Below are positions 1-9,256 of a stretch of 64,000 bases of DNA, piece after piece. Within the stretch, counting starts at the first letter, position 1. Every line of letters starts with the position of its first letter. The stretch spans positions 371,919-435,918 of the forward strand of contig NZ_LMMP01000001.1 of the NCBI RefSeq assembly GCF_001422815.1, in the 5' to 3' direction. A model generated the notes under the pieces. It did not search any database. It was not told the origin of the DNA and saw only the letters and a list, made by a program, of their open reading frames with translations. The position numbers and the translations under genes are program-made. The stretch is from Methylobacterium sp. Leaf91. GTDB taxonomy: Bacteria > Pseudomonadota > Alphaproteobacteria > Rhizobiales > Beijerinckiaceae.

Positions 1-2062
1 CCAGGGTGTTGGCAAGTTCGTTGCCGCTGAGCTTGATCGCGGTGGTGCCGGCCTCACTCGTCGTGCCGAGCCGCTCGATCTCCTGACCGGCTCCGAGCAC
101 GTAGCTGATGCTCGTCAACACCCGGTCGGTGCCGCCACCCGCCGCCTCGAACACGCGGTCGTCGGCAGTGTCGACATAGTAGATATCGTTGCCGCCGAGC
201 CCCTGAAGCGTGTCGGCTCCAGCCTTGCCGTCGAGGATGTTGGCGCCGCCATTGCCCAGGATCGTGTTGGCCAGCGCGTTACCGGTGCCGTTGATGGCGG
301 CGGTGCCGGTGAGTGTCAGGTTCTCGACATTGGCCGCTAACGTGACGCTGACGGACGAGCGGACAGTGTCTGTGCCGGCATTGGCCGCCTCGACGACGAC
401 ATCCCCGGCATTGTCGACCACGTAGGTGTCGTTGCCGACGCCGCCCGCCATCCGGTCCGCGCCCCTACCGCCGTTGACGATGTCGTTGCCGGCCAAACCG
501 AGGATGACGTTTTTCCCTTCGTCACCCGTGAGCCGATCGCTGAACTCGCTGCCTTCGAGGTTCTCGATGTTCAGGAGGCGGTCCTTTTCCGCCGGGATCG
601 TTGTTATGATGGGAGGGGGGGTGATGATGACTCCCCCCTCGGAGGGGAAAGGGTCTGGTTGAAACACGATCGTCTTTTCTGGGACGACCGCCTGCCAGTC
701 CTGCTCATCGAGGGACACGATCACGCCGGCCTTCGCCGATTTGTAGCTCGCGATGTCGACGCCGTCGCCGCCGTCCATACGGTCGTCGCCGACGCCGCCG
801 TCGAGCCGGTCGTTGCCCGTGCCGCCGATCAGGATGTCGTCGCCGCCGTTGCCGTGAAGGGTATCGTTGCCGTCGCCCTCTGCGCTGTAGACGATCCCGC
901 CGCCGCCGCCCCGGAGCGTGTCGCCGCCTTGGCCGCCGAAGAGGGTGTCGTTGCCTTTCAGGCCCTCAAGCGTGTGAGGGGCGAGCAACTTCTCACCCCA
1001 TTTGGTGGTGATCACATCGAGGCTCGAATCAGCCCGAAGATTGGTGTCGTCGTTGTTCGTACCCTTGATATGCTGACCTTGCGTCAAGCTCAGCAGGGCA
1101 GCGGCAGCTTTTTCGAGCTTTTCAATGCCTCTTGCTTCTCTGAAATAATTGTTGAAGGTATCTTCTTCTAATTTATTGAAATCAGTCAAAAAATTCGGTT
1201 TTGTTGTTTGCTCTACAGGTGCGCGCCTTATGTATAGATCCTTGATGGCACTATAATTAGTCACTTCTCTTAGGGATTGAGATCCATTGGCGTAAATGAG
1301 GGTTGTCGCATCGAGCATCTGCTGTACCGATGCAGTCCCCTTGTCCCCTGCGAATATTTCGGCCTGAAAAATCGATCCGGACGCCGGCTCGTAGGAAACC
1401 CTGATCCATACTTGCGTGAAACCACCGGATTGCCTCTCATACACATCGAGCTTCGCCGGCATATTGTTCTGAGCGGACTCTTCGAACTTTTCGATACCCG
1501 TGGACAGCGATTCAATTGCCGTCTGCAATGTCTCTTTATATTGTGCGCTGGACGTTGCCCCATCGCCGATCTCGCGAATGACGGCAATTCGAGTGGTAAT
1601 TGCGGATAGCAGCGCCGGAACGGCAATAGCGGCATCGGCATTGCTATCCAAAAGATAGTTCTTTGCCCGTGTGACCGCAGATGTCGAGAGTCTTTCCGCC
1701 TCAAACAGGTAGCTGTTTGCCAGTTCAGGATCGCTTGTTGTTAGGTACTGATGGACGTAAGTTTTAGCATCGCTTACGTCGGACTTGATATTTGATAGAA
1801 TATTTCGATCGATATCGTTCCTAACTTCATCGACTGCCGCAAGTACCTTTTTGTTCAGCTCGACGATCTGATCGAGCTGCTCGCTCATTTCATCCAGGCG
1901 TTCCACGGTCGGATCCGTGTCTGCACCACCGAAGAGCTGGGTCAATTCTTTAGGGAGTTCGACACCAGGAATCAGCGAGACCAAGTTGACGGCTAGATTT
2001 GCAACGTTCAAGGCCGCGTCGAAATATTCGAACTTCAGCCCTTTGCTTACCGAATTAGCCAT
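1..2062 (-). CDS. RTX (hemolysin-type calcium-binding repeat) protein with helical N-terminal domain, 3' end outside window
   Basis: The open frame runs from an ATG at 2062 off the left edge, giving at least 687 residues. A GAGGGGGA ribosome site lies about 7 bases upstream of the start. Residues 1-200 are predicted mostly helical, with a hydrophobic stretch near 17-34 and heptad-like helices at 55-90 and 145-195. From about residue 365 there are glycine/aspartate nonapeptides such as GGTGNDRL and GGVGDDRM, interrupted near 437-500 by a proline-rich insert, and then further RTX-type blocks with NDTYVVDN signatures. RTX repeats bind calcium and usually mark type I secretion; no signal peptide is present and no type I exporter is in the window. 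The part encoding residues 1 to about 320 is clearly richer in A+T than the repeat part. The N-terminal helices resemble Cry delta-endotoxin domain I by eye, which is unverified. Secretion is likely; toxin function is an inference. Confidence 0.85.
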   Translation of the reverse strand, partial: MANSVSKGLKFEYFDAALNVANLAVNLVSLIPGVELPKELTQLFGGADTDPTVERLDEMSEQLDQIVELNKKVLAAVDEVRNDIDRNILSNIKSDVSDAKTYVHQYLTTSDPELANSYLFEAERLSTSAVTRAKNYLLDSNADAAIAVPALLSAITTRIAVIREIGDGATSSAQYKETLQTAIESLSTGIEKFEESAQNNMPAKLDVYERQSGGFTQVWIRVSYEPASGSIFQAEIFAGDKGTASVQQMLDATTLIYANGSQSLREVTNYSAIKDLYIRRAPVEQTTKPNFLTDFNKLEEDTFNNYFREARGIEKLEKAAAALLSLTQGQHIKGTNNDDTNLRADSSLDVITTKWGEKLLAPHTLEGLKGNDTLFGGQGGDTLRGGGGGIVYSAEGDGNDTLHGNGGDDILIGGTGNDRLDGGVGDDRMDGGDGVDIASYKSAKAGVIVSLDEQDWQAVVPEKTIVFQPDPFPSEGGVIITPPPIITTIPAEKDRLLNIENLEGSEFSDRLTGDEGKNVILGLAGNDIVNGGRGADRMAGGVGNDTYVVDNAGDVVVEAANAGTDTVRSSVSVTLAANVENLTLTGTAAINGTGNALANTILGNGGANILDGKAGADTLQGLGGNDIYYVDTADDRVFEAAGGGTDRVLTSISYVLGAGQEIERLGTTSEAGTTAIKLSGNELANTL

Positions 2063-2907
2063 TGTATTTTCCCCCTCTTAATTAAATATTTCGAGAGGCA
2101 TTAGCACGATGCGCGACAGACGCATATGAAGGGATTCTACTGTTGCGCTCGGAAGTCTTGGCGTAGCGTCTCATCGCATCGTTTGTGGCGCGATGTCACA
2201 CTCCAGCCTCCCTTAGGATTGGTGGAGCCATGTTCCTATGTCGGCTTTCGAGCCCGACAAAAACTGCTTCTCACGGTGGTGTTGGGGCGGGACCTGTCTG
2301 TCCGTTCTACGGCTGGCTTGGGTGGATTGCGGATGGGTCGTCGGCGATAAGGTCGTGAGATGTGGCCTCATGACAGGCGCCGAAAATCTTCCAAGCGCGG
2401 CACGAGGCAGACGCCGCACTCTTCGATCTCGTCTTCTCCTCCGAAGAGACCGCTCGTTTCCTTCCGGCGTTCTCCGAGGGGGCGCAGTCAAGATGAGCGA
2501 CTTTGCGCGTCCGCCATCCCAAAGGATCCGAATGCGGGTCGATGCCATCCGGTCTGCGGGACCGTTCACACCGATTGTGGCACCCGCGCCGTCATTCCGG
2601 AGCGCCGAAGGCGAGCCCGGCCCCGGAGGGCCGCGCCAGAGGCGTGCGAGCCAGATCCGCCGGGCGTGCCCTATCGAGCCCACGGAGCGGCTCTGGATTC
2701 CGGGCTCAGCGATGCGGCCCCGGAATGACGACGTGGCTTGTTCAGTGTCATGCCACATCCCGCTCACCCGAGTTCGAAACCCTGCCGCTATCCCGCCGCG
2801 TGTGGACATCGTTGCGCGGCGTCTGCATCACCCTCGTCCGCTCGTCATCCTGGGCTATGACACCCTTCCCCGCATCCCCCTGACTTCTTGAGACGAGGCC
2901 ACGACCC
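2063..2907. other. 845-base intergenic region between divergent RTX gene and sbcC
   Basis: No convincing gene is seen. The first 60 bases or so next to the RTX start are AT-rich and probably carry its promoter. The centre holds an inverted repeat (2590-2730). Open frames here are short, arginine-rich and unlike any family I recognise. Confidence 0.6.
2590..2730. repeat. Intergenic element bounded by an 11-bp inverted repeat
   Basis: CGTCATTCCGG at 2590-2600 is matched by its exact reverse complement at 2720-2730. The interior contains further complementary GAGCCCGG/CCGGGCTC arms. Elements with CGTCATTCCGG-type ends are common between genes in Hyphomicrobiales genomes. Only one copy is seen in this window. 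Confidence 0.6.
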
Positions 2908-5900
2908 TTGCGCATCCTGGCGATACGCGGCGAAAATCTCGCGAGCCTGGCGGCTCCCTTCTCCGTCGACCTGTCCGGCGGCCCCATCGGCGCCACCGGG
3001 ATCTTCGCCATCACCGGCGAGACGGGGGCGGGCAAGTCGACCATCCTCGACGCCCTCTGCCTCGCGCTCTACGGGCGCTATCCGCGTGTCGCCACGAGCG
3101 GCCGCGAGCGCGCGCCCGATCCCGGCGGCGATCCCATCACCATCGGCGACGAGCGGGCGATCCTGCGGCGGGGGGCGACGGAGGGCTTCGCCGAGGTCGA
3201 TTTCATCGGCCGGGACGGGCAGAGCTACTGCGCGCGGTGGTCGGTCTACCGGGCGCGCGGCAAGGCCAATGGCCGTCTCCAGAACAAGACGCGCTCCCTC
3301 ACCCGGCTGGCGGATGGGGGCTCCGTCGGCGACAGCAAGGCCGGCCTCGTCGACGCGGCGATCTGCGACCTCACCGACCTCACCTTCGACCAGTTCCGCC
3401 GCACCGTCCTGCTGGCCCAGGGCGAGTTCGACGCCTTCCTCCTCGCTGCCGAGGGCGAGCGCGCGGAACTCTTGGAGAAGATCACCGGCACGGCGATCTA
3501 TTCCGAGATCTCGAAACGGGTTCATGCCGGCACCGAGGCGGAGCGCGCCAAGGTGAAGGAGCTGGAGGCTCATCGCGACGCCGTCGGCCTCCTCGACGAG
3601 GCGGCGCGGGCGGAGAAACACGCCGAGCGGGCGCGGCTCTTCGCCGAGGTGGCGGAGTTGTCCGGCCGTCTGGCGGAGCTGAACGCGGCGCTGGCCCATG
3701 CACGGCGCATCGCCGACACACGGGGTCAGGTGGCGGCGGCCGAAGCCCGCCTCGCCCTGGCGCGCGAGGCCCTGGACATCCATCGGCCCGACAGCCTGCG
3801 GCTGGCCGAACTCGACGCGGTCGAGCCCCTTCGTGAGCCGGCGAGAAATGCGGCCAGGGCAGAGCGGGATCTCGCCGCCGCCGAAGCCGCCCTGGCACTG
3901 GCCCTGACGACACGCGGCGAGGCCGAAGCGCGGGCCGAAGCCGCGCGGGTGGCTCATGACGAGGCCGCCAAGGCGGACGAGGCGTCGGAAGCCGGGTTCA
4001 AGGCGCTCGGGCCGGTCTGGACCCGGGCGGCCGAACTCGACACCCGGATCGGCGAGGCCGCCACCGAATCCGCCCTTGCCGCCGAGGCGGCCGACGCCGC
4101 CAAGGCGAAGGCTCTGGAGGCACAGACGGCGCTGGCCCATCTGGATGCCAGTCACGCGGCGGCAGCGTCCGCGCGCAGCGACGTCGCCGCCCGGTTCGCG
4201 GCCGATACGGGCGGGGCTTTTCTCGCCCAACGGACGAACGAGGCCGAGCAGCTCTTCGCCAAGCGCGCGAGCCTCGGCGCAGAACTGGCCCAGGCCAAGG
4301 CCGATCTCCGCAAGGCCACGGACGAGGCCTCCCGCCTCTCGGCATCGATCGCCACGGGGGACCGGGCGATCACACAGGCGAAGGCGGCGCGGACGCAAGC
4401 GGCCGAGCGCCGGGCAGCGCTGAGCACCGATCTCGAACAGGTCGGCGAAGCCTCGGCACGGGCGCGCTCGGGCACGATCGACCGGCTCGCCGAGCAGCTG
4501 CGCGAGGCCCTGCCCCTCGCGCGCAGCCACGCGGAGGCGTCCCTCGCCCTTGAACGTGCCAGGACAGAGGCGGACTCCGCGAGGTCGGCCTTGGAGGCCG
4601 CGCGGCTCGCCGGGGAGGAGGCCGCCGCCCGGCAGGCCCGCGCGGTCGAGCTGCGAAAGGCCGTCGCCCCCCTGGCGGAGCTGGCCGAGGAGGCCGTCTC
4701 GCAGCAGGCCGCCCATCTGCGCAGCGTGCTGATCGAGGATCAGCCCTGCCCGGTCTGCGGCGCCACCGATCACCCGCATGCCCGGGACCAGGATCAGGAT
4801 GGGCTCGGGCGGGTCGCGGCGGCGCTGAAGGCCCAACGTGCCGAGCAGGATGCGGCCATCGCCGCCGCCGGACAATCCCAGGCGGAGGCAGCGTCGGCAC
4901 GCGCCGCCGCCGGTGCGAGGTTGAGCAATACCGAGCAGGCAGGGGCAGCCGCCATCGAGACGCTGGACCGCGCCACCGCCGCCTATGCGCTTCTCCACCC
5001 GCACCTCCTCGCCACCCATGGCGATGCGGCGGTCGGCGGACATGTCCCGGCGAGGCTCGATGCCGAGGCGGTATCCATGCTCACGGGCCTGATCGACGCC
5101 CTCAAGGTCGCACGCGAGCCGCTGCGGGCCGCGCTGGAGCGGGCCGGGACATTGCGCGGCGAGATCGACGCCGTCGCGACGCGGATCGAGGCCGGGGGCC
5201 GGGAGATCGAGGCGGCGGAATTGGCCTGCGTCGCCGAGCGCGAGGCCCTGCGCCTCGCCGAACTCACGGCCAACGGCGGGACGGTCCGCGTTTCGGGCCA
5301 TACGGAGCGGCTCGATTCCCTCGCCCGCGAGATCGCGCCCTATCTGGCTTGCGCCGGCCTGTCGCTGGCCGATCTCGACCGGGACGGGGCCGGCGCGGCC
5401 AGGCGCGTGGCCGAGATCGCCGCCGCGCACCGCGCCCTCGACCGGCAGCGCGAAGAGCTCGAGCGGGAGGTCCAGGCCCTCGCGTCGCGTCGTGCCGGCG
5501 CGGTCGAGGCCCTGGGCTTCACCCGTGCCGCCGCGGACACGGCCGGACGCCAGGCGCTGGCCCGTTCCGAAAAGCTCGCCGAGCTGCGGGCCGAACGCGC
5601 GCCCCTCCTCGGCGGCGAAGAGACCGGCCTGCATCGGACCCGGATCAACGACGCGCGCAAGCTCGCCCGCGATGCGTTGAAACGGGCGGAGGAAGCCCGC
5701 GCCGCCGCCCTCGCCGCCCTCGCCTCGGCGGTGACGGCGGCCGAGCACGGGACCTCTTCCCGCGACGCGGCCCGGCACCAGCGCGAGGAGGCCGATGCCG
5801 CTTTTCTCGCCGCCTGCGCCCCGCGCAGCGTCGAGTCCGTGCGGGAGGCCCTCGCCCTCGCGCCGGAGATCCGCTCCTCCCTGCGCCTCGCCGTGGATGC

Positions 5901-6663
5901 GCGCATGGCGGAAGCCCGCGAAGCGGAGACCGCCCTCGCCACGCGGCGGGCCGACCTCGCAAACCTGCTCGACGCGCCCGAGATCGACGGGCCTGCCACG
6001 CAAGCGGCGGCGTCCGGCCTCGGCGAGACGATCACCGCCCATCAACAGGGGCTCGGCGCCATCACGGCCGATCTCGAACGGGACGACGCGGCGCGCCTGC
6101 GCGCGGCGGGGCTGGAGGCGGCGATCGCCGAGGCACGCGCCGACTTCTCTGTCTGGGAGGCGGTGAACGACGCCGTGGGCTCGGCCAGCGGCATCAAGTT
6201 CCGCCTCTTCGCCCAAGGGGTGACGCTGGAGCATCTGGTCCGGCTCGCCAACGAGCACCTGCTGGCCTTGAGCCCGCGCTACCGGCTGGTGCGCGGCGAC
6301 CCGGCCAACCTCTCCCTCCACGTGGTCGACCGCGACATGGGCGAGGAGGTGCGCGCCACCCGCAGCCTCTCGGGCGGCGAGCGCTTCCTCGTCTCCCTCG
6401 CCCTCGCCCTTGCCTTGTCCGGTCTGGAGGGCCGCGATTCCTTCGTCGACACGCTCTTCATCGATGAAGGCTTCGGCTCCCTCGACGCCGAGACCCTCGA
6501 CCTCGCCGTGGACGCCCTGGAGACGCTCCAGGGCCGTGGCCGCAAGGTCGGCGTCATCACCCATGTGGCGGCGATGATCGAGCGCATCGCCGTGCAGGTC
6601 CGGGTGGAGAAACGCGGCAACGGCCGCAGCGTGGTGAGTGTCGTGGAAGCTGGGGCGGGGTGA
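2908..6663 (+). CDS. sbcC: SbcC-type AAA ATPase, exonuclease subunit
   Basis: This 1251-residue protein has the architecture of SbcC/Rad50, the ATPase of a nuclease that processes DNA hairpins and blocked ends. Walker A (GETGAGKST) is at residues 37-45. Long alanine/arginine/glutamate-rich coiled coils flank a zinc-hook CPVC near residue 614. The signature LSGGE is near residue 1154 and is followed by Walker B (LFIDEGFGSLD). The chosen start is the TTG at 2908, preceded by GAGACGAGG, because the conserved N-terminal strand begins directly there. SbcC normally works with the SbcD nuclease, and sbcD is usually adjacent; here upstream is intergenic repeat DNA and downstream is a convergent chemoreceptor gene. 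Family assignment is secure. Whether a partner is encoded elsewhere cannot be told from the window. Confidence 0.9.
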   Translation: MRILAIRGENLASLAAPFSVDLSGGPIGATGIFAITGETGAGKSTILDALCLALYGRYPRVATSGRERAPDPGGDPITIGDERAILRRGATEGFAEVDFIGRDGQSYCARWSVYRARGKANGRLQNKTRSLTRLADGGSVGDSKAGLVDAAICDLTDLTFDQFRRTVLLAQGEFDAFLLAAEGERAELLEKITGTAIYSEISKRVHAGTEAERAKVKELEAHRDAVGLLDEAARAEKHAERARLFAEVAELSGRLAELNAALAHARRIADTRGQVAAAEARLALAREALDIHRPDSLRLAELDAVEPLREPARNAARAERDLAAAEAALALALTTRGEAEARAEAARVAHDEAAKADEASEAGFKALGPVWTRAAELDTRIGEAATESALAAEAADAAKAKALEAQTALAHLDASHAAAASARSDVAARFAADTGGAFLAQRTNEAEQLFAKRASLGAELAQAKADLRKATDEASRLSASIATGDRAITQAKAARTQAAERRAALSTDLEQVGEASARARSGTIDRLAEQLREALPLARSHAEASLALERARTEADSARSALEAARLAGEEAAARQARAVELRKAVAPLAELAEEAVSQQAAHLRSVLIEDQPCPVCGATDHPHARDQDQDGLGRVAAALKAQRAEQDAAIAAAGQSQAEAASARAAAGARLSNTEQAGAAAIETLDRATAAYALLHPHLLATHGDAAVGGHVPARLDAEAVSMLTGLIDALKVAREPLRAALERAGTLRGEIDAVATRIEAGGREIEAAELACVAEREALRLAELTANGGTVRVSGHTERLDSLAREIAPYLACAGLSLADLDRDGAGAARRVAEIAAAHRALDRQREELEREVQALASRRAGAVEALGFTRAAADTAGRQALARSEKLAELRAERAPLLGGEETGLHRTRINDARKLARDALKRAEEARAAALAALASAVTAAEHGTSSRDAARHQREEADAAFLAACAPRSVESVREALALAPEIRSSLRLAVDARMAEAREAETALATRRADLANLLDAPEIDGPATQAAASGLGETITAHQQGLGAITADLERDDAARLRAAGLEAAIAEARADFSVWEAVNDAVGSASGIKFRLFAQGVTLEHLVRLANEHLLALSPRYRLVRGDPANLSLHVVDRDMGEEVRATRSLSGGERFLVSLALALALSGLEGRDSFVDTLFIDEGFGSLDAETLDLAVDALETLQGRGRKVGVITHVAAMIERIAVQVRVEKRGNGRSVVSVVEAGAG

Positions 6664-6705
6664 GGCCGGGTCTGGCCTGCGCCGTCCGGCTCCTCCAACG
6701 GCATG

Positions 6706-6740
6706 AGGGGTGGGACGCCGCCCAGTGGCGTCCCACCCCT
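6706..6740. terminator. Bidirectional terminator hairpin between sbcC and the chemoreceptor gene
   Basis: A perfect 14-bp stem (AGGGGTGGGACGCC paired with its complement at 6727-6740) encloses a 7-base loop and is followed by TCCATTTT on the plus strand. It lies 43 bases after the sbcC stop, between two convergent genes. Confidence 0.85.
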
Positions 6741-6784
6741 TCCATTTTCGTCCGTCCAAACCCGACGACGTGTTGCCCTCGGGA

Positions 6785-8791
6785 TCAGGCGGCCCGCACG
6801 GTCGCCAGGAAGCGGCCGACCTCGCTCGAGAGATACTCGGAGTGACGCGAGAGTTCGGACGCCGAGACGAGCACCTGGGCGGCGGCGGCTTCCGTTTCCT
6901 CGGCGGCGCCTGCCACGCCGGAGATGTTGTAGGTCACCTCCTTCGTTCCGGCCGCCGCTTCGGCCACGTTCCGCACGATCTCCTGGGTCGCCGCCCCCTG
7001 CTCTTCCACCGCGGAAGCGATGGCGGTCGCGACACCATTGATCTCCTGGAGGCGGCCTGCGATCTCGCCGATCGCATGGACCGTCTGCTCGGTGGAGCCC
7101 TGGACACGCGCGATCTGACCGGAGATCTCCTTGGTGGCCTGGGCCGTCTGGTTGGCGAGTTCCTTGACCTCGGCAGCGACGACGGCAAATCCGCGTCCCG
7201 CTTCCCCGGCCCGCGCCGCTTCGATGGTGGCGTTGAGGGCGAGCAGGTTCGTCTGACTCGCGATCGTCGAGATCATCTCGACCACCGCGTCGATGCGCGC
7301 GACGCTGCCGCTCAGTTCCTCCACGAGACGGCGGGTCTCGCTGGCCTCGGACACGGCGGATTGCGCGAGATTGGCGGAGCCATCGACCTGACGGCCGATC
7401 TCCTGCACGGACGATCCCAGTTCCTCGGCCGCGGCCGCGACGGTGTTGACGTTGGTCGCCGCCTCCTCGGCCGCCGCCGCCACGGTGGTCGACCGACCGG
7501 CCGTCTGCCTGGCGGCCGATGTCATCGTCTGGGCCGTGGCCTGAAGCTCCGTGGCCGACGAGGCGACGAGCCCGATGACACTGCTGAAGGACCTCTCGAA
7601 ATCGTCGGCCATCGCCATCATCGTGCTCTGGCGCTCCCGAAGAGCGGCTTCCTTGGCGATCCGATCACGGTCGGCCACGTCGGCGGCTTTCTGGGCGACC
7701 ATCGTCTTGATGCCCTCCACCGCTCTCCCGACCGCGCCGATCTCGTCGTTCCGGGCGGCGGCCTTGATCTCGGTGTCGATGTGACCGGCGGACATGTGCT
7801 CCAGAACCTTCACGAGACTTCCCAGCGGACGGGCGACCGTGCGTGACAGGAGCTGGCTGACGACGAGGGCCATGATGACCAGGGCCGAGAGCGTTGCGAC
7901 GATCATCACGAACTTGAGGCGCTGGACGGGGGCGAACGCCTTGGCCTGATCGATCGACAAGGCGACGTACCATTCCATCGCGGGCGGCAGGTTGGGCACG
8001 CGAACGAAGGTCATGAGCGTAGAACGGCCCTCCTCCGTCACCTCCGTGAAAGCCGGTCCGATCGGCGGAAGGGGTCCGGAGACCAAGTCGGAAAGCGGCT
8101 TTCCGAGGAGTTCGGCCTTTGAATGGACGAGGATCTTACCGGTCTTCGAGACCAGGTAGGCGTAGCCGAAACCACCGATATCGACCTCGTTGATCATCTT
8201 CGAAAGGACATCGACACTGAAGTCGTTGCCGATCACGCCGAACAGCTCCTTCGTCTCGTCATAGACCGGCGCTGAAATCGTGATGGTCATTTCCTGGGTG
8301 CTGGCGGCAATATAGGGGTCCGTCATGGCGACGCCCCCGGCTTCGACCGCAGCCTTGAACCAAGGACGCTCGCGTGCATCGTATCCTGGCCTGATGGGGC
8401 CCTTCGGGATCTTCGTGTAATTCCCCCGGACGTCCCCGAAGGAACTGAGAATGAACGACTTGGTCATGGCCGGCGATCCCAGAACCTTGTCGATCTGACG
8501 GTCGTCCATTCCCTTGACGATCTGCTGGGTGGCCATTTCCGCCAAGTCGGATTTGCCGATCAGCCAATTGCTGACGTTCCGGGACGCGGCGTTTCCGAGA
8601 TTGGTCGCGCTCAGCCTGACCGCCCTCTCGACTTCCTGAGACTGGCTCGTAAACAAGTATAGCGACAGGCAGATCAGGACCAGGAACAGGGAGATCACGA
8701 TCGACGCCGTCGCTTTGGAGGCGACGCCGGAAAATCCTCCGAAGAGAGTATTGCGAGAGATCGCTGCTTTCACGGCCCTGTTAAGTCGCAT
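6785..8791 (-). CDS. Methyl-accepting chemotaxis protein with dCache sensor domain
   Basis: This is a transmembrane chemoreceptor of 668 residues from the ATG at 8791; a GTG at 8869 would add 26 residues. Transmembrane helix 1 is about residues 29-48. A periplasmic dCache domain follows, containing a Y-x3-R-x2-W-F pattern and TDPYI, features resembling amino-acid or amine-binding dCache receptors. Transmembrane helix 2 is about 294-314. A HAMP linker and a long alanine-rich methylation/signalling helix bundle follow, with the conserved hairpin tip ([20 protein letters not shown]) that contacts CheA and CheW. No che genes are nearby, so it is an orphan receptor feeding a distant pathway. The ligand is unknown, and the amino-acid suggestion is only a motif impression. 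Confidence 0.92.
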   Translation of the reverse strand: MRLNRAVKAAISRNTLFGGFSGVASKATASIVISLFLVLICLSLYLFTSQSQEVERAVRLSATNLGNAASRNVSNWLIGKSDLAEMATQQIVKGMDDRQIDKVLGSPAMTKSFILSSFGDVRGNYTKIPKGPIRPGYDARERPWFKAAVEAGGVAMTDPYIAASTQEMTITISAPVYDETKELFGVIGNDFSVDVLSKMINEVDIGGFGYAYLVSKTGKILVHSKAELLGKPLSDLVSGPLPPIGPAFTEVTEEGRSTLMTFVRVPNLPPAMEWYVALSIDQAKAFAPVQRLKFVMIVATLSALVIMALVVSQLLSRTVARPLGSLVKVLEHMSAGHIDTEIKAAARNDEIGAVGRAVEGIKTMVAQKAADVADRDRIAKEAALRERQSTMMAMADDFERSFSSVIGLVASSATELQATAQTMTSAARQTAGRSTTVAAAAEEAATNVNTVAAAAEELGSSVQEIGRQVDGSANLAQSAVSEASETRRLVEELSGSVARIDAVVEMISTIASQTNLLALNATIEAARAGEAGRGFAVVAAEVKELANQTAQATKEISGQIARVQGSTEQTVHAIGEIAGRLQEINGVATAIASAVEEQGAATQEIVRNVAEAAAGTKEVTYNISGVAGAAEETEAAAAQVLVSASELSRHSEYLSSEVGRFLATVRAA

Positions 8792-9256
8792 TATATAGCC
8801 TATTCGTTGCCGTCTTACCCATGGAAGACTGCGCCCTCCATTTGCATGTGCAAGCGCGATATCGCCCACGAAGCTTAAGTATTAATTAATTCTTACTTTA
8901 TGTGGCGGCTAATATTCGGCTATAGTCATCGGCTTGTTTGCAGACTGAAGAGAGCGAACAGGTCTCACCCGGCATTGCGGGGCTTTTATTGGTCATTGTG
9001 GAAGAGCAGCGAGAAATCGGCCGCCTTTCCCTGAGAGGCCCTTGGACAAGCGTCGGCGGCCGAGTGACCGGGCTGGAGGGCAATCGGCCGCCATGGCGAG
9101 ATGGGGTTTGCAAGCGGACCATGCGGCATGAACGGCCTCATACCCGGTCTCACCGACCCTGACCCATAGGTCAGGATCAGTGAGATCCGGCGCACGACCG
9201 CCCCCGCGCCGTCGCGCGGGCAGGCCTCGATGAGTCAGACTCAGCGAGGTCTGTTC
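8792..9256. other. 465-base intergenic region upstream of the chemoreceptor and downstream of the protease
   Basis: No gene is supported. The segment at 8875-8935 is AT-rich (TTAATTAATTCTTAC) and is the likely promoter area for the chemoreceptor gene. A strong hairpin follows the protease gene at 9146-9188. Short open frames in between look like chance. Confidence 0.6.
9146..9188 (-). terminator. Hairpin downstream of the serralysin gene
   Basis: Two arms of about 19 bases (GGTCTCACCGACCCTGACC and its near complement) enclose a CATA loop. In the minus-strand transcript the two mismatches become G-U pairs, so the stem is stable only as that RNA. It starts about 70 bases beyond the protease stop. 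There is no clear U-run, so it may be a factor-assisted terminator or an RNA-stabilising 3' structure. Confidence 0.55.

Noticed and set aside
2238..2891. Possible 217-aa gene before sbcC on the plus strand
   Set aside because: The frame runs through the inverted repeat and is arginine/proline-rich noise; no homologous pattern seen.
2845..6759. A 1304-codon open frame antisense to sbcC
   Set aside because: It mirrors sbcC exactly, is arginine/glycine-rich with no family resemblance, and follows from the high G+C of the codon third positions in sbcC.
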